A program made the position numbers and the translations under genes. Source: Hyphomicrobiales bacterium (GTDB lineage Bacteria > Pseudomonadota > Alphaproteobacteria > Rhizobiales > Xanthobacteraceae). Taken from it: a DNA stretch of 64,000 nt. Location of the stretch: assembly GCA_017305715.1 (NCBI GenBank), contig JAFKKG010000010.1, positions 1 to 64,000 of the forward strand. The letters are read 5' to 3'. Shown here one piece after another: positions 46,898 to 55,673 of this stretch (the first letter of the stretch is position 1; each line of letters starts with the position of its first letter). The notes beneath the pieces are model-generated. The model was not told where the DNA came from. It saw only the letters and a list, made by a program, of their open reading frames with translations, and did no database searches.

Positions 46898-48217
46898 TCA
46901 GGAGCCCTGACCGCCGCACTTGTTGGTCTTGGTGTTGTAGTTGCCGCACTTCTTGCCGACCCAATCGCCGATCAGGTCCTTGGAGCCGTCGAGTTCCTTC
47001 GACCAGGCATCGCCGGCCACCAGGCCCGGGGTCTTCCACACCACGTCGAACTGGCCGTTGGCTTTGATTTCGCCAATGAACACCGGCTTGGTGATGTGAT
47101 GGTTCGGAAGCATCTTGGAGGTGCCGCCGGTCAGGTTCTTGGCTTCGATGCCGGGCAGCGCGTCGATCACCTTGTCGGCGTCGGTCGACTTCACCTTCTC
47201 GACCGCCTTGACCCACATTTCGAAACCGATGACGTGCGCTTCCATCGGATCGTTGGTCACGCGCTTCGGATTCTTGGTGTAGGCCTGCCAGGCCTTGATG
47301 AACTTCTCGTTTGCCGGATCCTTGATCGACTGGAAGTAATTCCAGGCGGCCAGATGGCCGAGCAGCGGCTTGGTGTCGATGCCGGCGAGTTCTTCTTCGC
47401 CCACCGAGAACGCGACGACCGGAATGTCGGTCGCCTTGATGCCCTGGTTGCCGAGCTCCTTGTAGAAGGGAACGTTGGCATCGCCATTGATGGTGGAGAC
47501 GACGGCGGTCTTCTTGCCGGCCGAGCCGAACTTCTTGATGTCGGCCACGATGGTCTGCCAGTCCGAATGACCGAACGGCGTGTAGTTGATCATGATGTCT
47601 TCCTGCTTGACGCCCTTCGACTTCAAGTAGGCTTCGAGGATCTTGTTGGTGGTGCGCGGATAGACGTAGTCGGTGCCGGCCAGCACCCAGCGCTTCACCT
47701 TCTCGTCCTTCATCAGATAGTCGACCGCGGGGATCGCCTGCTGGTTCGGCGCCGCACCCGTGTAGAACACGTTGCGCTCGCTCTCTTCACCCTCGTACTG
47801 CACGGGGTAGAACAGGATGTTGTTCAGCTCCTTGAACACCGGGAGCACGGATTTGCGCGACACCGAGGTCCAGCAGCCGAACACGACGGCGACCTTGTCC
47901 TTGGTGATCAGTTCGCGGGCCTTTTCCGCAAACAGCGGCCAGTTCGACGCCGGGTCGACCACGACCGCCTCGAGCTTCTTGCCGAGCAAGCCGCCCTTCT
48001 TGTTCTGCTCGTCGATCAGAAAGAGGACGGTATCCTTCAGCGTGGTTTCGCTGATGGCCATGGTGCCGGAAAGCGAGTGCAGGACGCCGACCTTGATGGT
48101 GTCGTCGGCGGCTTTGGCATTGGTAAACGCAGCGAGGCCCAAAACCAGGCCAGCGGTCGCTGCCAGCCAACGGCGGCGGCTCAGCGTCGCTATATCGTGA
48201 GTAAGTTGTGTAAGCAT
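46898..48217 (-). CDS. urtA: Urea ABC transporter substrate-binding protein UrtA
   Basis: A 439-residue periplasmic urea-binding protein. The signal has a twin-arginine-like stretch (SRRRWLAATAG) and a cut near NAKA. Family landmarks are IKVGVLHSLSGTMAISE, VVVDPASNWPLFAEKARELI, FGCWTSVSRKSVLP and YPVQYEGEE, all close to the UrtA consensus. It is the first gene of urtABCDE-ureDABC and has a sigma-54 promoter about 70 nt upstream of the ATG, so nitrogen limitation should turn on uptake and hydrolysis of urea together. Confidence 0.96.
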   Translation of the reverse strand: MLTQLTHDIATLSRRRWLAATAGLVLGLAAFTNAKAADDTIKVGVLHSLSGTMAISETTLKDTVLFLIDEQNKKGGLLGKKLEAVVVDPASNWPLFAEKARELITKDKVAVVFGCWTSVSRKSVLPVFKELNNILFYPVQYEGEESERNVFYTGAAPNQQAIPAVDYLMKDEKVKRWVLAGTDYVYPRTTNKILEAYLKSKGVKQEDIMINYTPFGHSDWQTIVADIKKFGSAGKKTAVVSTINGDANVPFYKELGNQGIKATDIPVVAFSVGEEELAGIDTKPLLGHLAAWNYFQSIKDPANEKFIKAWQAYTKNPKRVTNDPMEAHVIGFEMWVKAVEKVKSTDADKVIDALPGIEAKNLTGGTSKMLPNHHITKPVFIGEIKANGQFDVVWKTPGLVAGDAWSKELDGSKDLIGDWVGKKCGNYNTKTNKCGGQGS

Positions 48218-48772
48218 GAAATGTCATCTCCCTGACGCAGGCGTGAAACGCTGCGAAACGGCCCCAACGGCCGCCTGCGTTAACGGAATCGCAAGAAGCG
48301 TGCCACGGCCAGAAAACAGGGTAAGTTCATATAATCGCTACGGAATTATTCGTTGTGAGCGGCAACAACGAGAAGTCTGCCTAATCCTTGAGCTCAAAAA
48401 ATGTGTTCTTTTGCGCCAAATGGCCTAAGTTTTATGCAAAGAATGGCGTTTGTCTAATATTACGGCAAGTCATTTTGTCGCGCCGGCAGCAAATTCGGGC
48501 ACGACAAGCTGACGGAACGGGCGAATGTCCGGCGATTTCTTAACTGCGTCAGGCCTGTCCGGCGAATTCACCTTGAAAGCGCCGCGTTCGTGTTCCATAT
48601 GAAGGCCGTGACCTAGAGAATCATCAGGTCCTTGCGAGCCGCGTGTTCTGAGCCCGTTCAACGGTTTCTGGCTTGCCCCTTCAGCCTAGCAAAACCGACG
48701 CCCCAAACACGCGGGTGTCTCAGACACCCCTCGCGCGCGCCTGGCCATGACGCCGGGCGCCTGCCTTTGTTA
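48218..48772. other. Divergent control region of urtA and the helicase gene
   Basis: 555 nt without a supported gene. The urtA side holds a sigma-54 promoter. The stretch 48320-48470 is AT-rich and could hold activator sites, for example TTGCGCC near 48421, but no full NtrC palindrome is evident. I cannot place the helicase promoter. A 63-codon minus-strand frame near 48470-48661 is rejected. Confidence 0.55.
48291..48305 (-). promoter_or_regulatory. Sigma-54 (RpoN) promoter of urtA
   Basis: Minus strand: TGGCACG (48305-48299), 4 nt, TTGC (48294-48291), an exact match to the -24/-12 consensus TGGCACG-N4-TTGCW apart from the last base. Transcription would start near 48280, leaving a leader of about 60 nt. 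NtrC is the expected activator. Confidence 0.82.
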
Positions 48773-50236
48773 ATGGAAAGAACCCACCTTTTGACCTCCT
48801 TTCAGGATTTCGGCCTCGCCGATCCCATTTCGCGTGCGCTCAAGGAAGAGAATTACCTTACCCCCACGCCCATCCAGGCCCAGACCGTCCCCCTCGCAAT
48901 GACCGGCCGTGACGTCGTCGGTATCGCCCAGACCGGCACCGGCAAGACCGCGGCGTTCGCGCTGCCGATCCTGCACCGCATTCTGGAGAACCGCGTCCGG
49001 GTGCAGCCCAAGAGCTGCCGCGTGCTGGTACTGTCGCCGACCCGCGAATTGTCGGGACAGATCCTCGACAGCTTCAACGCCTATGGCCGCCACATCCGCC
49101 TGACCTCGACGCTGGCGATCGGCGGCGTGCCGATGGGCCGCCAGGTCCGCTCCCTCATGCAGGGCGTCGAAGTCCTGGTCGCCACCCCCGGCCGCCTGCT
49201 CGACCTCGTACAGAGCAACGGCCTCAAGCTCAACCAGGTCGAGTTCCTGGTGCTCGACGAAGCCGACCGCATGCTCGACATGGGCTTCATCAACGACATC
49301 CGCAAAATCGTCGGCAAATTGCCGATCAAGCGGCAGACGCTGTTCTTCTCGGCCACCATGCCCAAGGACATCGCCGAGCTCGCCGAGGCGATGCTGCGTG
49401 ATCCCGCCCGGGTGGCGGTGACGCCGGTGGCGTCCACCGTCGAGCGCATCGTCCAGCGCATCATCCAGGTCGATTTCGCGGCCAAGCAGGGCGTGCTGGC
49501 CCAACTGCTGAAGCAGGAGCCGGTCGACCGCGCCCTGATCTTCACCCGCACCAAGCATGGCGCGGACAAGGTCGTGAAGGGCCTCGCCAAGGTCGGCATC
49601 CGGGCCGACGCCATCCACGGCAACAAGTCGCAGAACAACCGCGAGCGCGCGCTGGCGGCGTTCCGCTCCGGCGAGATCCGCACCCTGGTCGCCACCGACA
49701 TTGCCGCCCGCGGCATCGACGTCGACGGCATCAGCCATGTGTTCAATTTCGATCTGCCCAACGTGCCGGAAACCTATGTCCACCGCATCGGCCGCACCGC
49801 GCGCGCCGGCGCCGAGGGCGTGGCGATCTCGCTGATCGCCGGCGCCGAGGAAATGGGCTATCTGCGCGACATCGAGAAGCTGATCCGCGTGGCGCTGCCC
49901 CGCGAAGACCGCCGTACCCCCGGCACCCGGGACACGGCCCCCGCACCGTCGCAGAACCGGGGCGCACGGTCCGCGCCGCGCGGCCATTCCAAGGGCCATG
50001 GTCATGGTTCTGGCCACGGCCATGGCGGCCGGTCGCACGAGGCGGCGCCGGGCTCAAAAGGCCCTCGCCGTCCCCGCCGCGGTGGTGGTAATAATGCGGC
50101 GCCGCAGCCGACCCGGCATGAGTCGCCGCGTCCGGCGCAGGGTGGCAACAGCGAAGGCATTCAAGGCGTCGCCTTCTTGCATCGCGAGAGCCGCCCGAAT
50201 ACCCAACCCAACCGTACCCATCGGCCGCAGCGCTAA
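48773..50236 (+). CDS. DEAD-box ATP-dependent RNA helicase
   Basis: A 487-residue helicase of the RhlE type. Q motif PTPIQAQ, motif I AQTGTGKT (52-59), PTREL, DEAD in VLDEADRML, SAT, ARGIDVDG and HRIGRTARAG are all present. A C-terminal tail of about 100 residues is rich in Gly, His, Arg and Pro (HGHGSGHGHGG) and should bind RNA. The ATG at 48773 is chosen; a TTG seven codons later is possible, and neither has a clear ribosome binding site. With the downstream IF-1 and CspA genes it suggests a cold-adaptation group. Confidence 0.92.
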   Translation: MERTHLLTSFQDFGLADPISRALKEENYLTPTPIQAQTVPLAMTGRDVVGIAQTGTGKTAAFALPILHRILENRVRVQPKSCRVLVLSPTRELSGQILDSFNAYGRHIRLTSTLAIGGVPMGRQVRSLMQGVEVLVATPGRLLDLVQSNGLKLNQVEFLVLDEADRMLDMGFINDIRKIVGKLPIKRQTLFFSATMPKDIAELAEAMLRDPARVAVTPVASTVERIVQRIIQVDFAAKQGVLAQLLKQEPVDRALIFTRTKHGADKVVKGLAKVGIRADAIHGNKSQNNRERALAAFRSGEIRTLVATDIAARGIDVDGISHVFNFDLPNVPETYVHRIGRTARAGAEGVAISLIAGAEEMGYLRDIEKLIRVALPREDRRTPGTRDTAPAPSQNRGARSAPRGHSKGHGHGSGHGHGGRSHEAAPGSKGPRRPRRGGGNNAAPQPTRHESPRPAQGGNSEGIQGVAFLHRESRPNTQPNRTHRPQR

Positions 50237-50260
50237 GCCTCGATCGATCTGGAGACAAAT

Positions 50261-50545
50261 ATGGCCAAAGAAGAGCTGATCCAGTTCGAAGGACTGGTGA
50301 CCGAAATCCTCCCCGACGCGCGCTACCGCGTGCAGCTCGACGCCGGGCATGAGATTGTTGCCTATACTGCGGGCAAGATGAAGAAGAACCGGATCAAGAC
50401 GCTGGCAGGCGATCGGGTCACGATCGAAATGTCGCCCTATGATCTGGAGAAGGGCCGGCTGATTTTCCGGCACAAGGACGAGCGTCCCTCGTCCGGCCCC
50501 CCGCGTGGCGCACCGCCGCGCGGCGGCCAGTTTCGCCGCCGGTAA
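50261..50545 (+). CDS. infA: Translation initiation factor IF-1 with C-terminal tail
   Basis: A 94-residue IF-1. The OB-fold core ([70 protein letters not shown]) covers the usual 72 residues. About 22 extra residues, rich in Pro, Gly and Arg, follow and may add RNA binding. It starts 24 nt after the helicase stop. It could be a second, specialised IF-1 beside a housekeeping copy elsewhere in the genome; that cannot be checked here. Confidence 0.93.
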   Translation: MAKEELIQFEGLVTEILPDARYRVQLDAGHEIVAYTAGKMKKNRIKTLAGDRVTIEMSPYDLEKGRLIFRHKDERPSSGPPRGAPPRGGQFRRR

Positions 50546-50813
50546 CAGGCCTGCCACGACCGTTCCGCCATCGTGCCCGACAGATCATGTCGGCGCGCGA
50601 CGGCCCGGGCGTGCCCTGTTCAAAAAATCGTGCACGTCAGGATTGTTTTGGACCCACCGATCGAATATTATTGTCCATCGATTTTCGGCCGGACGACATT
50701 AGCTATCCACCGGTACAGCCGGTTTAGACGCTGACGACCCTTCCAAAAATTCGATCTCACCAGCCCATCGAGAGGTGGGTTACGACTTGTATATCCGAGA
50801 AGGGACTACCCCC

Positions 50814-51026
50814 GTGAGCATGGGAACCGTGAAGTGGTTTAACGCAACCAAGGGCTATGGCTTCATCCAGCCGGATGACGGCGGCAATGACGTGTTCGTG
50901 CACATCAGCGCTGTCGAACGTGCCGGTCTTGGTACGCTGCGTGAAGGCCAGAAGATCAGCTACGAAATCGTGGCGGATCGTCGCTCTGGCAAATCTTCGG
51001 CCGACAATCTGCGCGCCGCTGGATGA
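50814..51026 (+). CDS. Cold-shock protein, CspA family
   Basis: A 70-residue cold-shock domain protein with RNP1 KGYGFIQ and RNP2 DVFVHIS. It binds single-stranded nucleic acid and melts RNA structure. Start GTG at 50814 ([10 protein letters not shown]) has AAGGG 9 nt upstream; an ATG two codons later is the alternative. The 268-nt gap before it is long for a small gene and may hold a structured, temperature-sensitive leader. A strong terminator follows. Confidence 0.94.
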   Translation: MSMGTVKWFNATKGYGFIQPDDGGNDVFVHISAVERAGLGTLREGQKISYEIVADRRSGKSSADNLRAAG

Positions 51027-51077
51027 GTGATTTTTAAGGACGCCCGGCGCGCCCTTGAAAATTGCTTCGAAATAACG

Positions 51078-51107
51078 AAAGGCCGCATCCATGGTGCGGC
51101 CTTTTTT
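51078..51107 (+). terminator. Intrinsic terminator after the cold-shock gene
   Basis: Stem 51079-51087 with 51095-51103, 7-nt loop, and a T-run 51102-51107. It ends the cold-shock gene and lies only 18 nt from the end of the convergent TadE-like gene. Confidence 0.88.
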
Positions 51108-51125
51108 CTTTGCCTGCGTAGCGGC

Positions 51126-51716
51126 TCATGAGGTCGGACAGCTCGCGGAGGGTGAACTGGGCGGCGGATTGAAAACGCACAGCGACTGGCGCGGACGCGT
51201 AAAGGTAAAGTCGTTCAAATTGATCCCGGCCTTCGTCATCACGTAGCCGATGGTGGGCTTATACAGGTAGCTGACCTCGCTATAGATCAGATAGGTGCCG
51301 GCAATCTTGAGCGCGGTCGGCACCGTCACGGTCCCCGTCGGCGGCGTCGTTCCCGTCGTGGCGGTCCAGATCTGATGCACGTTGAGACTCGCATCGACGT
51401 AGAGCTCCACGATCCTGGCATTCACCGGCGAGGCGTCATAGGGCGTCATGATGCCGGTGCTGGCATTGAAGATATTGGCCAGCTGGGTGCTCGTCACCGA
51501 GATATTTTGCGAGGTCAGGTCGGACAGCGTTCGCGCCATCAGCGTCACCTTGCGGTCGACCGCGACGCCGGACGAGAACTCGACCGTGCCGAAAAACAGC
51601 ACCAGCATCAAAGGCACGACCATCGCGAATTCGACCGCCGCAAGGCCCCTGGTATCGGCGGCCAGATCGATCGCCGAGCGGCGCATGCGAAGCCAGATTT
51701 TGCTCATCAGACTCAT
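51126..51716 (-). CDS. TadE/TadG-like pilus assembly protein
   Basis: A 196-residue TadE-like minor pseudopilin: a short basic N-terminus, then the TadE segment (TRGLAAVEFAMVVPLMLVLFFGTVEFSSG) with the conserved glutamate after the processing-like site, and a periplasmic domain. Two cysteines lie close to the C-terminus. ATG at 51716 is one of several in-frame starts (51731 and 51791 are others, the last overlapping the upstream gene). It is the second gene of a minus-strand pair opposite the main cpa/tad operon. Confidence 0.83.
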   Translation of the reverse strand: MSLMSKIWLRMRRSAIDLAADTRGLAAVEFAMVVPLMLVLFFGTVEFSSGVAVDRKVTLMARTLSDLTSQNISVTSTQLANIFNASTGIMTPYDASPVNARIVELYVDASLNVHQIWTATTGTTPPTGTVTVPTALKIAGTYLIYSEVSYLYKPTIGYVMTKAGINLNDFTFTRPRQSLCVFNPPPSSPSASCPTS

Positions 51717-51777
51717 CTGCCCTGCCCTCATCTTGTCCCGCCGCGTTGTTCCCGCGAACCGGGTCGCCTGAAGCGCA

Positions 51778-52314
51778 TCAGTAAGGTTCATTCTGGAACG
51801 CCGCGGTTGCGGTCAACAGCCGCTTGCTGCCGGCGAGATTGGTGATGTCATAGCCGAACTTGGTGACCAGAATCGGCCATTGATAGAACAACCGAACCAC
51901 GACGATGTCGCCGGCGTTGCCGGGATTATAATTGTTCGGATTGGTGAAGTTCTTGTTGGCGTCGATCGGGGGCGCGACGTTGATGTTGCTGAACTGCGGA
52001 TAGCTCTGGACGTCGACGGAAATTCCGCCCTGGCAATCGAACAATACCACGATCTTGCTGCAGACGGCGGACTTGAACTGCGCCGCGGTAAGCTTCTGGT
52101 TCTGCGCCTGCCCCGTGAAAATCAGGCGCGCCGAATCCTGCGTCACGGTCTCCAGCACCTGGCTGGCAAAGAACATCAGGGCGGTTTCGATGATCGCAAA
52201 CAGCAGCCCAAAGAACATCGGCGCGACCAGCGCGAACTCGACGACGGCTGAACCACTCCGGTTGCGACGAAAGCGGCGCAGCAGATGGCGGAATGTGCGG
52301 ACGTGCGACGGCAT
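51778..52314 (-). CDS. TadE family pilus assembly protein
   Basis: A 178-residue TadE-like protein: basic leader (RRFRRNRSG), hydrophobic helix with the conserved glutamate (AVVEFALVAPMFFGLLFAIIETALMFFA), then a periplasmic region with two cysteines (VCSKIVVLFDCQGG) that likely pair. TadE proteins are cut by the prepilin peptidase and are needed for Flp pilus assembly. It directly precedes the other TadE-like gene, and a CpaC-N-terminal-like gene lies 188 nt upstream. Confidence 0.9.
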   Translation of the reverse strand: MPSHVRTFRHLLRRFRRNRSGSAVVEFALVAPMFFGLLFAIIETALMFFASQVLETVTQDSARLIFTGQAQNQKLTAAQFKSAVCSKIVVLFDCQGGISVDVQSYPQFSNINVAPPIDANKNFTNPNNYNPGNAGDIVVVRLFYQWPILVTKFGYDITNLAGSKRLLTATAAFQNEPY

Positions 52315-52502
52315 CGAAGCGACCTCGGGGCGGGAATTGCCGCAATAAATAGCCGAAACAGATTGTCGAAGTGTTTCGCGGGATCGCAGCAGAACGACCC
52401 GTTATGTTAAGCCGATGTTGACCATGTTTTTTATCGCGCCCAGTTCCGGCGCGACCGAACCGGGCGCCGGTGCGCCCGCAACGACGGTCGTGCGTTCTTA
52501 CG

Positions 52503-53018
52503 TCAGTTCTTGCTGGGGGCCGCCGCCGCAGCCGATCCACTGGCCTGGCTGCTCAGCGAGCCGGCCTGATCGATGCTCAGTTGGAAGTATTTATCGCCGT
52601 CACCCAGCGTCACACGCCGCTGGCAGATCGGCATGCAGCTGTAGGATTCGCGTTCGATGCCCTTGTAGACGGTGACGATCTGCTCCTGCGGACCTTCGAC
52701 CTGGATCAGGCGGTCCACCAGGATATCGCCGGTCCGGTCCATCGCGATCAGATTGGTTGCGCCATAGCCCTTGCCGGTGACGACGACGACGCCGCCGCCC
52801 TGCAGGGTGACGTCGGCGATCAGCGGATTTCCGACGATGATGGTGGCGACCTTGGGGGGCAGCTTGATCAGCTTGGCCTGATCGACATTGACGGCGATCT
52901 TGTCGGCCGCACCTACCGGTGCGGCGAGCGACACCGCCGGCCACAGCAGCAAGCCAATGGCGAGGGAACGCAAACCAAAACGCGCACGCGCGCGAATACG
53001 CTGGTCATGACACGACAT
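52503..53018 (-). CDS. Pilus assembly N-terminal domain protein (CpaC N-domain-like)
   Basis: A 171-residue exported protein holding only the pilus-assembly N-terminal domain that normally begins CpaC/RcpA secretins (DKIAVNVDQAKLIKLPPKVATIIVGNPLIADVTLQGGGVVVVTGKGYGATNLIAMD). It matches the start of the secretin at 57134 in plan but has no secretin pore. After the domain come a cysteine pair (CMPIC) and an alanine-serine tail. It may help secretin assembly or cap the channel. Start ATG at 53018 begins a signal peptide ending GAA. Confidence 0.85.
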   Translation of the reverse strand: MSCHDQRIRARARFGLRSLAIGLLLWPAVSLAAPVGAADKIAVNVDQAKLIKLPPKVATIIVGNPLIADVTLQGGGVVVVTGKGYGATNLIAMDRTGDILVDRLIQVEGPQEQIVTVYKGIERESYSCMPICQRRVTLGDGDKYFQLSIDQAGSLSSQASGSAAAAAPSKN

Positions 53019-53129
53019 ACTGTACCCCGGGGCATTACAAGCCGGCAAAAGCGATACGCAGCGGAACCGGCGCCCGACAGGGTGAATCTGACGACAATTC
53101 ATGAACGAAGTGCAAACAGGACGCCAGAT

Positions 53130-53969
53130 TTACGCCCCACTTATCTTGCGGAACGGATAGGCCAATTGGCCGGCGATCTCGGTCGGGAAGGACGACTGGT
53201 CGTCGATCCCGTAACTGTCCGGCAAACGGCCCTCAGGCATCCGGAAGGTCCCGAACAGGATGTCCCAGAGCGGAAAAGTGCCGGCAAAATTGCTGTTGCC
53301 GCCCTCTGCCGGCGCGGTGTGGTGCCAGCGATGGAACACCGGGGTGGCGATCACATATTTGAATGGGCCGAGCGTCCAGTTCAGGTTGGCGTGCACGAAG
53401 GCCGAATGGAAGATATTGAACGGCCCGAGCCACAGCATCACGTTCGGCGAAATGCCCGCCATCAGCAGGACGACGTCGACCCCGATGGTCCCGAGCAGCA
53501 GGTTGACGGGATGGAAGCGCGCCGCCGAGATCCAGTCGACGTCCTCGGAGGAATGATGGATGGCGTGGTATTTCCAGAAGCCGCCGCCATGGAACATACG
53601 GTGCAGCCAGTACATCATGAAATCGGCCAGCACCAGGAACAGCACCGCCTGCAGCCACAGCGGCAGCGCCTGCAGCGGCCCATGGCCATTGTCGTAGAAG
53701 GCGATCAACTCGTCAGCGTCGTTGATCCGGAATACCAGGCCGGCGCCGAGCACCAATAGCCCGATCCGGAACACGCGGGCGAACAGCGGCACCAGGAACC
53801 AGTAAGCGAGGTCGGTGACGAGTTCGCGCTTGCGCCACCACGGCCGGCCGGGATTGCAGGCCCAGAAATGCGTCAGCACCGAGAACAGCAGCGCCAGCGC
53901 GACCGTGACCGGCACCACCTTGGCCATCGTCTGGCCCAGCATCTCGATGATTTCCAGCCCGAGCGACAT
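53130..53969 (-). CDS. Sterol desaturase family protein, copy 2
   Basis: A 279-residue membrane di-iron oxygenase of the fatty acid hydroxylase/sterol desaturase family. Histidine boxes HRMFH, HAIHHSSE and HRWHH are intact, with four hydrophobic segments before and between them. It is strongly similar along its whole length to the next gene at 54209, so the two are a tandem duplication. The substrate could be a hopanoid, carotenoid, fatty acid or alkylglycerol; sequence does not tell. It sits between the two arms of the Tad pilus locus. Confidence 0.9.
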   Translation of the reverse strand: MSLGLEIIEMLGQTMAKVVPVTVALALLFSVLTHFWACNPGRPWWRKRELVTDLAYWFLVPLFARVFRIGLLVLGAGLVFRINDADELIAFYDNGHGPLQALPLWLQAVLFLVLADFMMYWLHRMFHGGGFWKYHAIHHSSEDVDWISAARFHPVNLLLGTIGVDVVLLMAGISPNVMLWLGPFNIFHSAFVHANLNWTLGPFKYVIATPVFHRWHHTAPAEGGNSNFAGTFPLWDILFGTFRMPEGRLPDSYGIDDQSSFPTEIAGQLAYPFRKISGA

Positions 53970-54208
53970 GCCACCTCGTGCGCTTCCCGCACCTCGCGCG
54001 GCTTGATTGCAGCGCGGGTCGGACGCGCAACGTGCCGCGACCGGACAAGGCGGTCAATTGGTGCCGCGAGCCGCCTGATAATCCGCAAAACCGCAGGGCG
54101 ACCGGCACAGGCAAGACGAAGGCAGGGCGGCGAACGGTCCGGACCGCCACCGGCTGAGCCGAGGTGGCCGGCCGTGGCGGAGCCGCCGCGCAGGCACCAC
54201 CGGATTAA

Positions 54209-55039
54209 CTATTGGCGGAACGGATAGGCCAATTGTCCGCCGATTTCGTTCGGCACCGACTGATCGGCGTCGACGCCGTAATTGTCCGGCAGCTGGTTTT
54301 CCGGCATCCGGAAGGTTCCGAACAGGATATCCCAGAGCGGGAACGTGCCGGCGAAATTGGTGTTGCCGCCCTCTTCCTGCGACGTGTGATGCCAGCGGTG
54401 GAACACCGGCGTGGCGAGCACGTATTTGAAGGGTCCGAGCGTCCAGTTCAGGTTGGCGTGCACGAATGCCGAATGGAAGGTCGTGAACGGTCCGACCCAG
54501 AGCATGATGTTGGGGGAGATGCCGGCCATCAACAGGATGACGTCGACCAGGATCGATCCGATGAACAGGTTGACCGGGTGAAACCGCGCCGCCGAAATCC
54601 ACTCAAGATCCTCCGAAGAATGATGGATCGCATGGTACTTCCAGAAGCCGCCGCCGTGGAACATGCGGTGCAGCCAGTACAGCATAAAATCGGACGCGAC
54701 CAGGAACAGCACCGCCTGCACCCAGAGCGGAAGCTCCGACAGCGGGCCATGTCCATTGTCGTAGAATGCGATCAGCGCGTCGGCGTCGTGAATGTTGAAG
54801 ACAACCCCGGCGCCGAGCACCAACAAACCGATACGCAGCACCCGGGCGAATACCGGCACGAAGAACCAGTAGCAAATGTCGGTGACGAGTTCGCTCTTGC
54901 GCCACCATGGCTTGCCGGGATTGCAGGCCCAGAAATGCGCGAGCACGGTGAACACCAGGGCAAGCCCGAGTGTGACCGGAACGACTTTCGCCATCGTCTG
55001 GCCCACCATCTCGATGACTTCCATAGGCAAATTCGACAT
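54209..55039 (-). CDS. Sterol desaturase family protein, copy 1
   Basis: A 276-residue paralog of the gene at 53130, sharing the same boxes (HRMFH, HAIHHSSEDLEWISAARFHP, HRWHH) and the motif GTFPLWDILFGTFRMPE. Differences cluster in the first 15 residues and in loops. ATG at 55039 has GAGG 6 nt upstream. A 239-nt gap separates the copies, so each may have its own promoter. It faces away from the pilin gene. Confidence 0.9.
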   Translation of the reverse strand: MSNLPMEVIEMVGQTMAKVVPVTLGLALVFTVLAHFWACNPGKPWWRKSELVTDICYWFFVPVFARVLRIGLLVLGAGVVFNIHDADALIAFYDNGHGPLSELPLWVQAVLFLVASDFMLYWLHRMFHGGGFWKYHAIHHSSEDLEWISAARFHPVNLFIGSILVDVILLMAGISPNIMLWVGPFTTFHSAFVHANLNWTLGPFKYVLATPVFHRWHHTSQEEGGNTNFAGTFPLWDILFGTFRMPENQLPDNYGVDADQSVPNEIGGQLAYPFRQ

Positions 55040-55346
55040 GACGGCCTCGCGCAACGGGGAGATCAAAGGGGTATCCCGTCGCGCTTAAGGAGCCGTGAAT
55101 CCGCCCGGCGCAGCGGGCGCGCGCGGCTGCAACAATACGCCCGGCGAAATAAACGTATTTTATGGACTGGCTTAATTCCACATTTACTCTGAGTGAGAAC
55201 AGCAAGTTCCCGCCGTTTTTACGCGATCGAATTAACTGCGCCGCAATGGGTCGGCTTTTAGGGTGCCCCCATGGTCACGGTGCTGAGAACGCCGGCGAGA
55301 CCAAACGATAGTTCGACCAGCCACGTGTACACAGGAGTTATCTATT
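55040..55346. other. Divergent region before the Flp pilin gene
   Basis: 307 nt between the desaturase copy 1 and the pilin gene. The middle (about 55140-55225) is AT-rich and contains TTAATTCCACATTTAC, a near match to the CtrA pattern TTAA-N7-TTAA. No -35/-10 pair is assigned with confidence. AGGAG lies at 55333-55337 before the pilin ATG. Confidence 0.45.
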
Positions 55347-55511
55347 ATGAAAAATCTCGTTTCGCGTTTCGTCAAGGACGAGTCCGGCGCGACTGCTATC
55401 GAATACGGCCTGATCGCCGCGGGCATCGCGATCGCGATCATCACCGCCGTCAACGGCGTCGGCACCAAGCTGTCGGGCAACTTCGGCTCGATCTCGACCG
55501 CGCTGAAATAA
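55347..55511 (+). CDS. Flp family type IVb pilin
   Basis: A 54-residue prepilin: basic leader (MKNLVSRFVKDESG), cleavage after the glycine, and the Flp motif with ATAIEYGLIAAGIAIAI, including the adjacent Glu and Tyr, then a short C-terminal tail. It would be processed by CpaA and polymerised into tight-adherence pili. AGGAG lies 9 nt before the ATG. Its terminator-like hairpin downstream would allow much more pilin than assembly machinery. Confidence 0.95.
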   Translation: MKNLVSRFVKDESGATAIEYGLIAAGIAIAIITAVNGVGTKLSGNFGSISTALK

Positions 55512-55531
55512 GCGATCGTCGCAATCTGCTT

Positions 55532-55561
55532 CAAAGGCCCCGGTCACCCGGGGCCTTTGTC
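55532..55561 (+). terminator. Hairpin terminator or attenuator after the pilin gene
   Basis: A perfect 12-bp stem (55532-55543 with 55548-55559), 4-nt loop. The T-run after it is poor (TTTGTCGTTT), so read-through into cpaA is likely. Confidence 0.75.
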
Positions 55562-55673
55562 GTTTCCGCAGGTCCGCGGGCTGCCTTATGCAGGCCGTTT
55601 TCCGATTGTTCATTTCTCGACGATAGGTTCGCCGGATGCTCGAACCTCGCACCGATACGGGTTGTGTGAATTC

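Noticed and set aside
48410-48445. An NtrC palindrome upstream of urtA
   Set aside because: Only a TTGCGCC-like half-site is seen; the second half does not match well enough.
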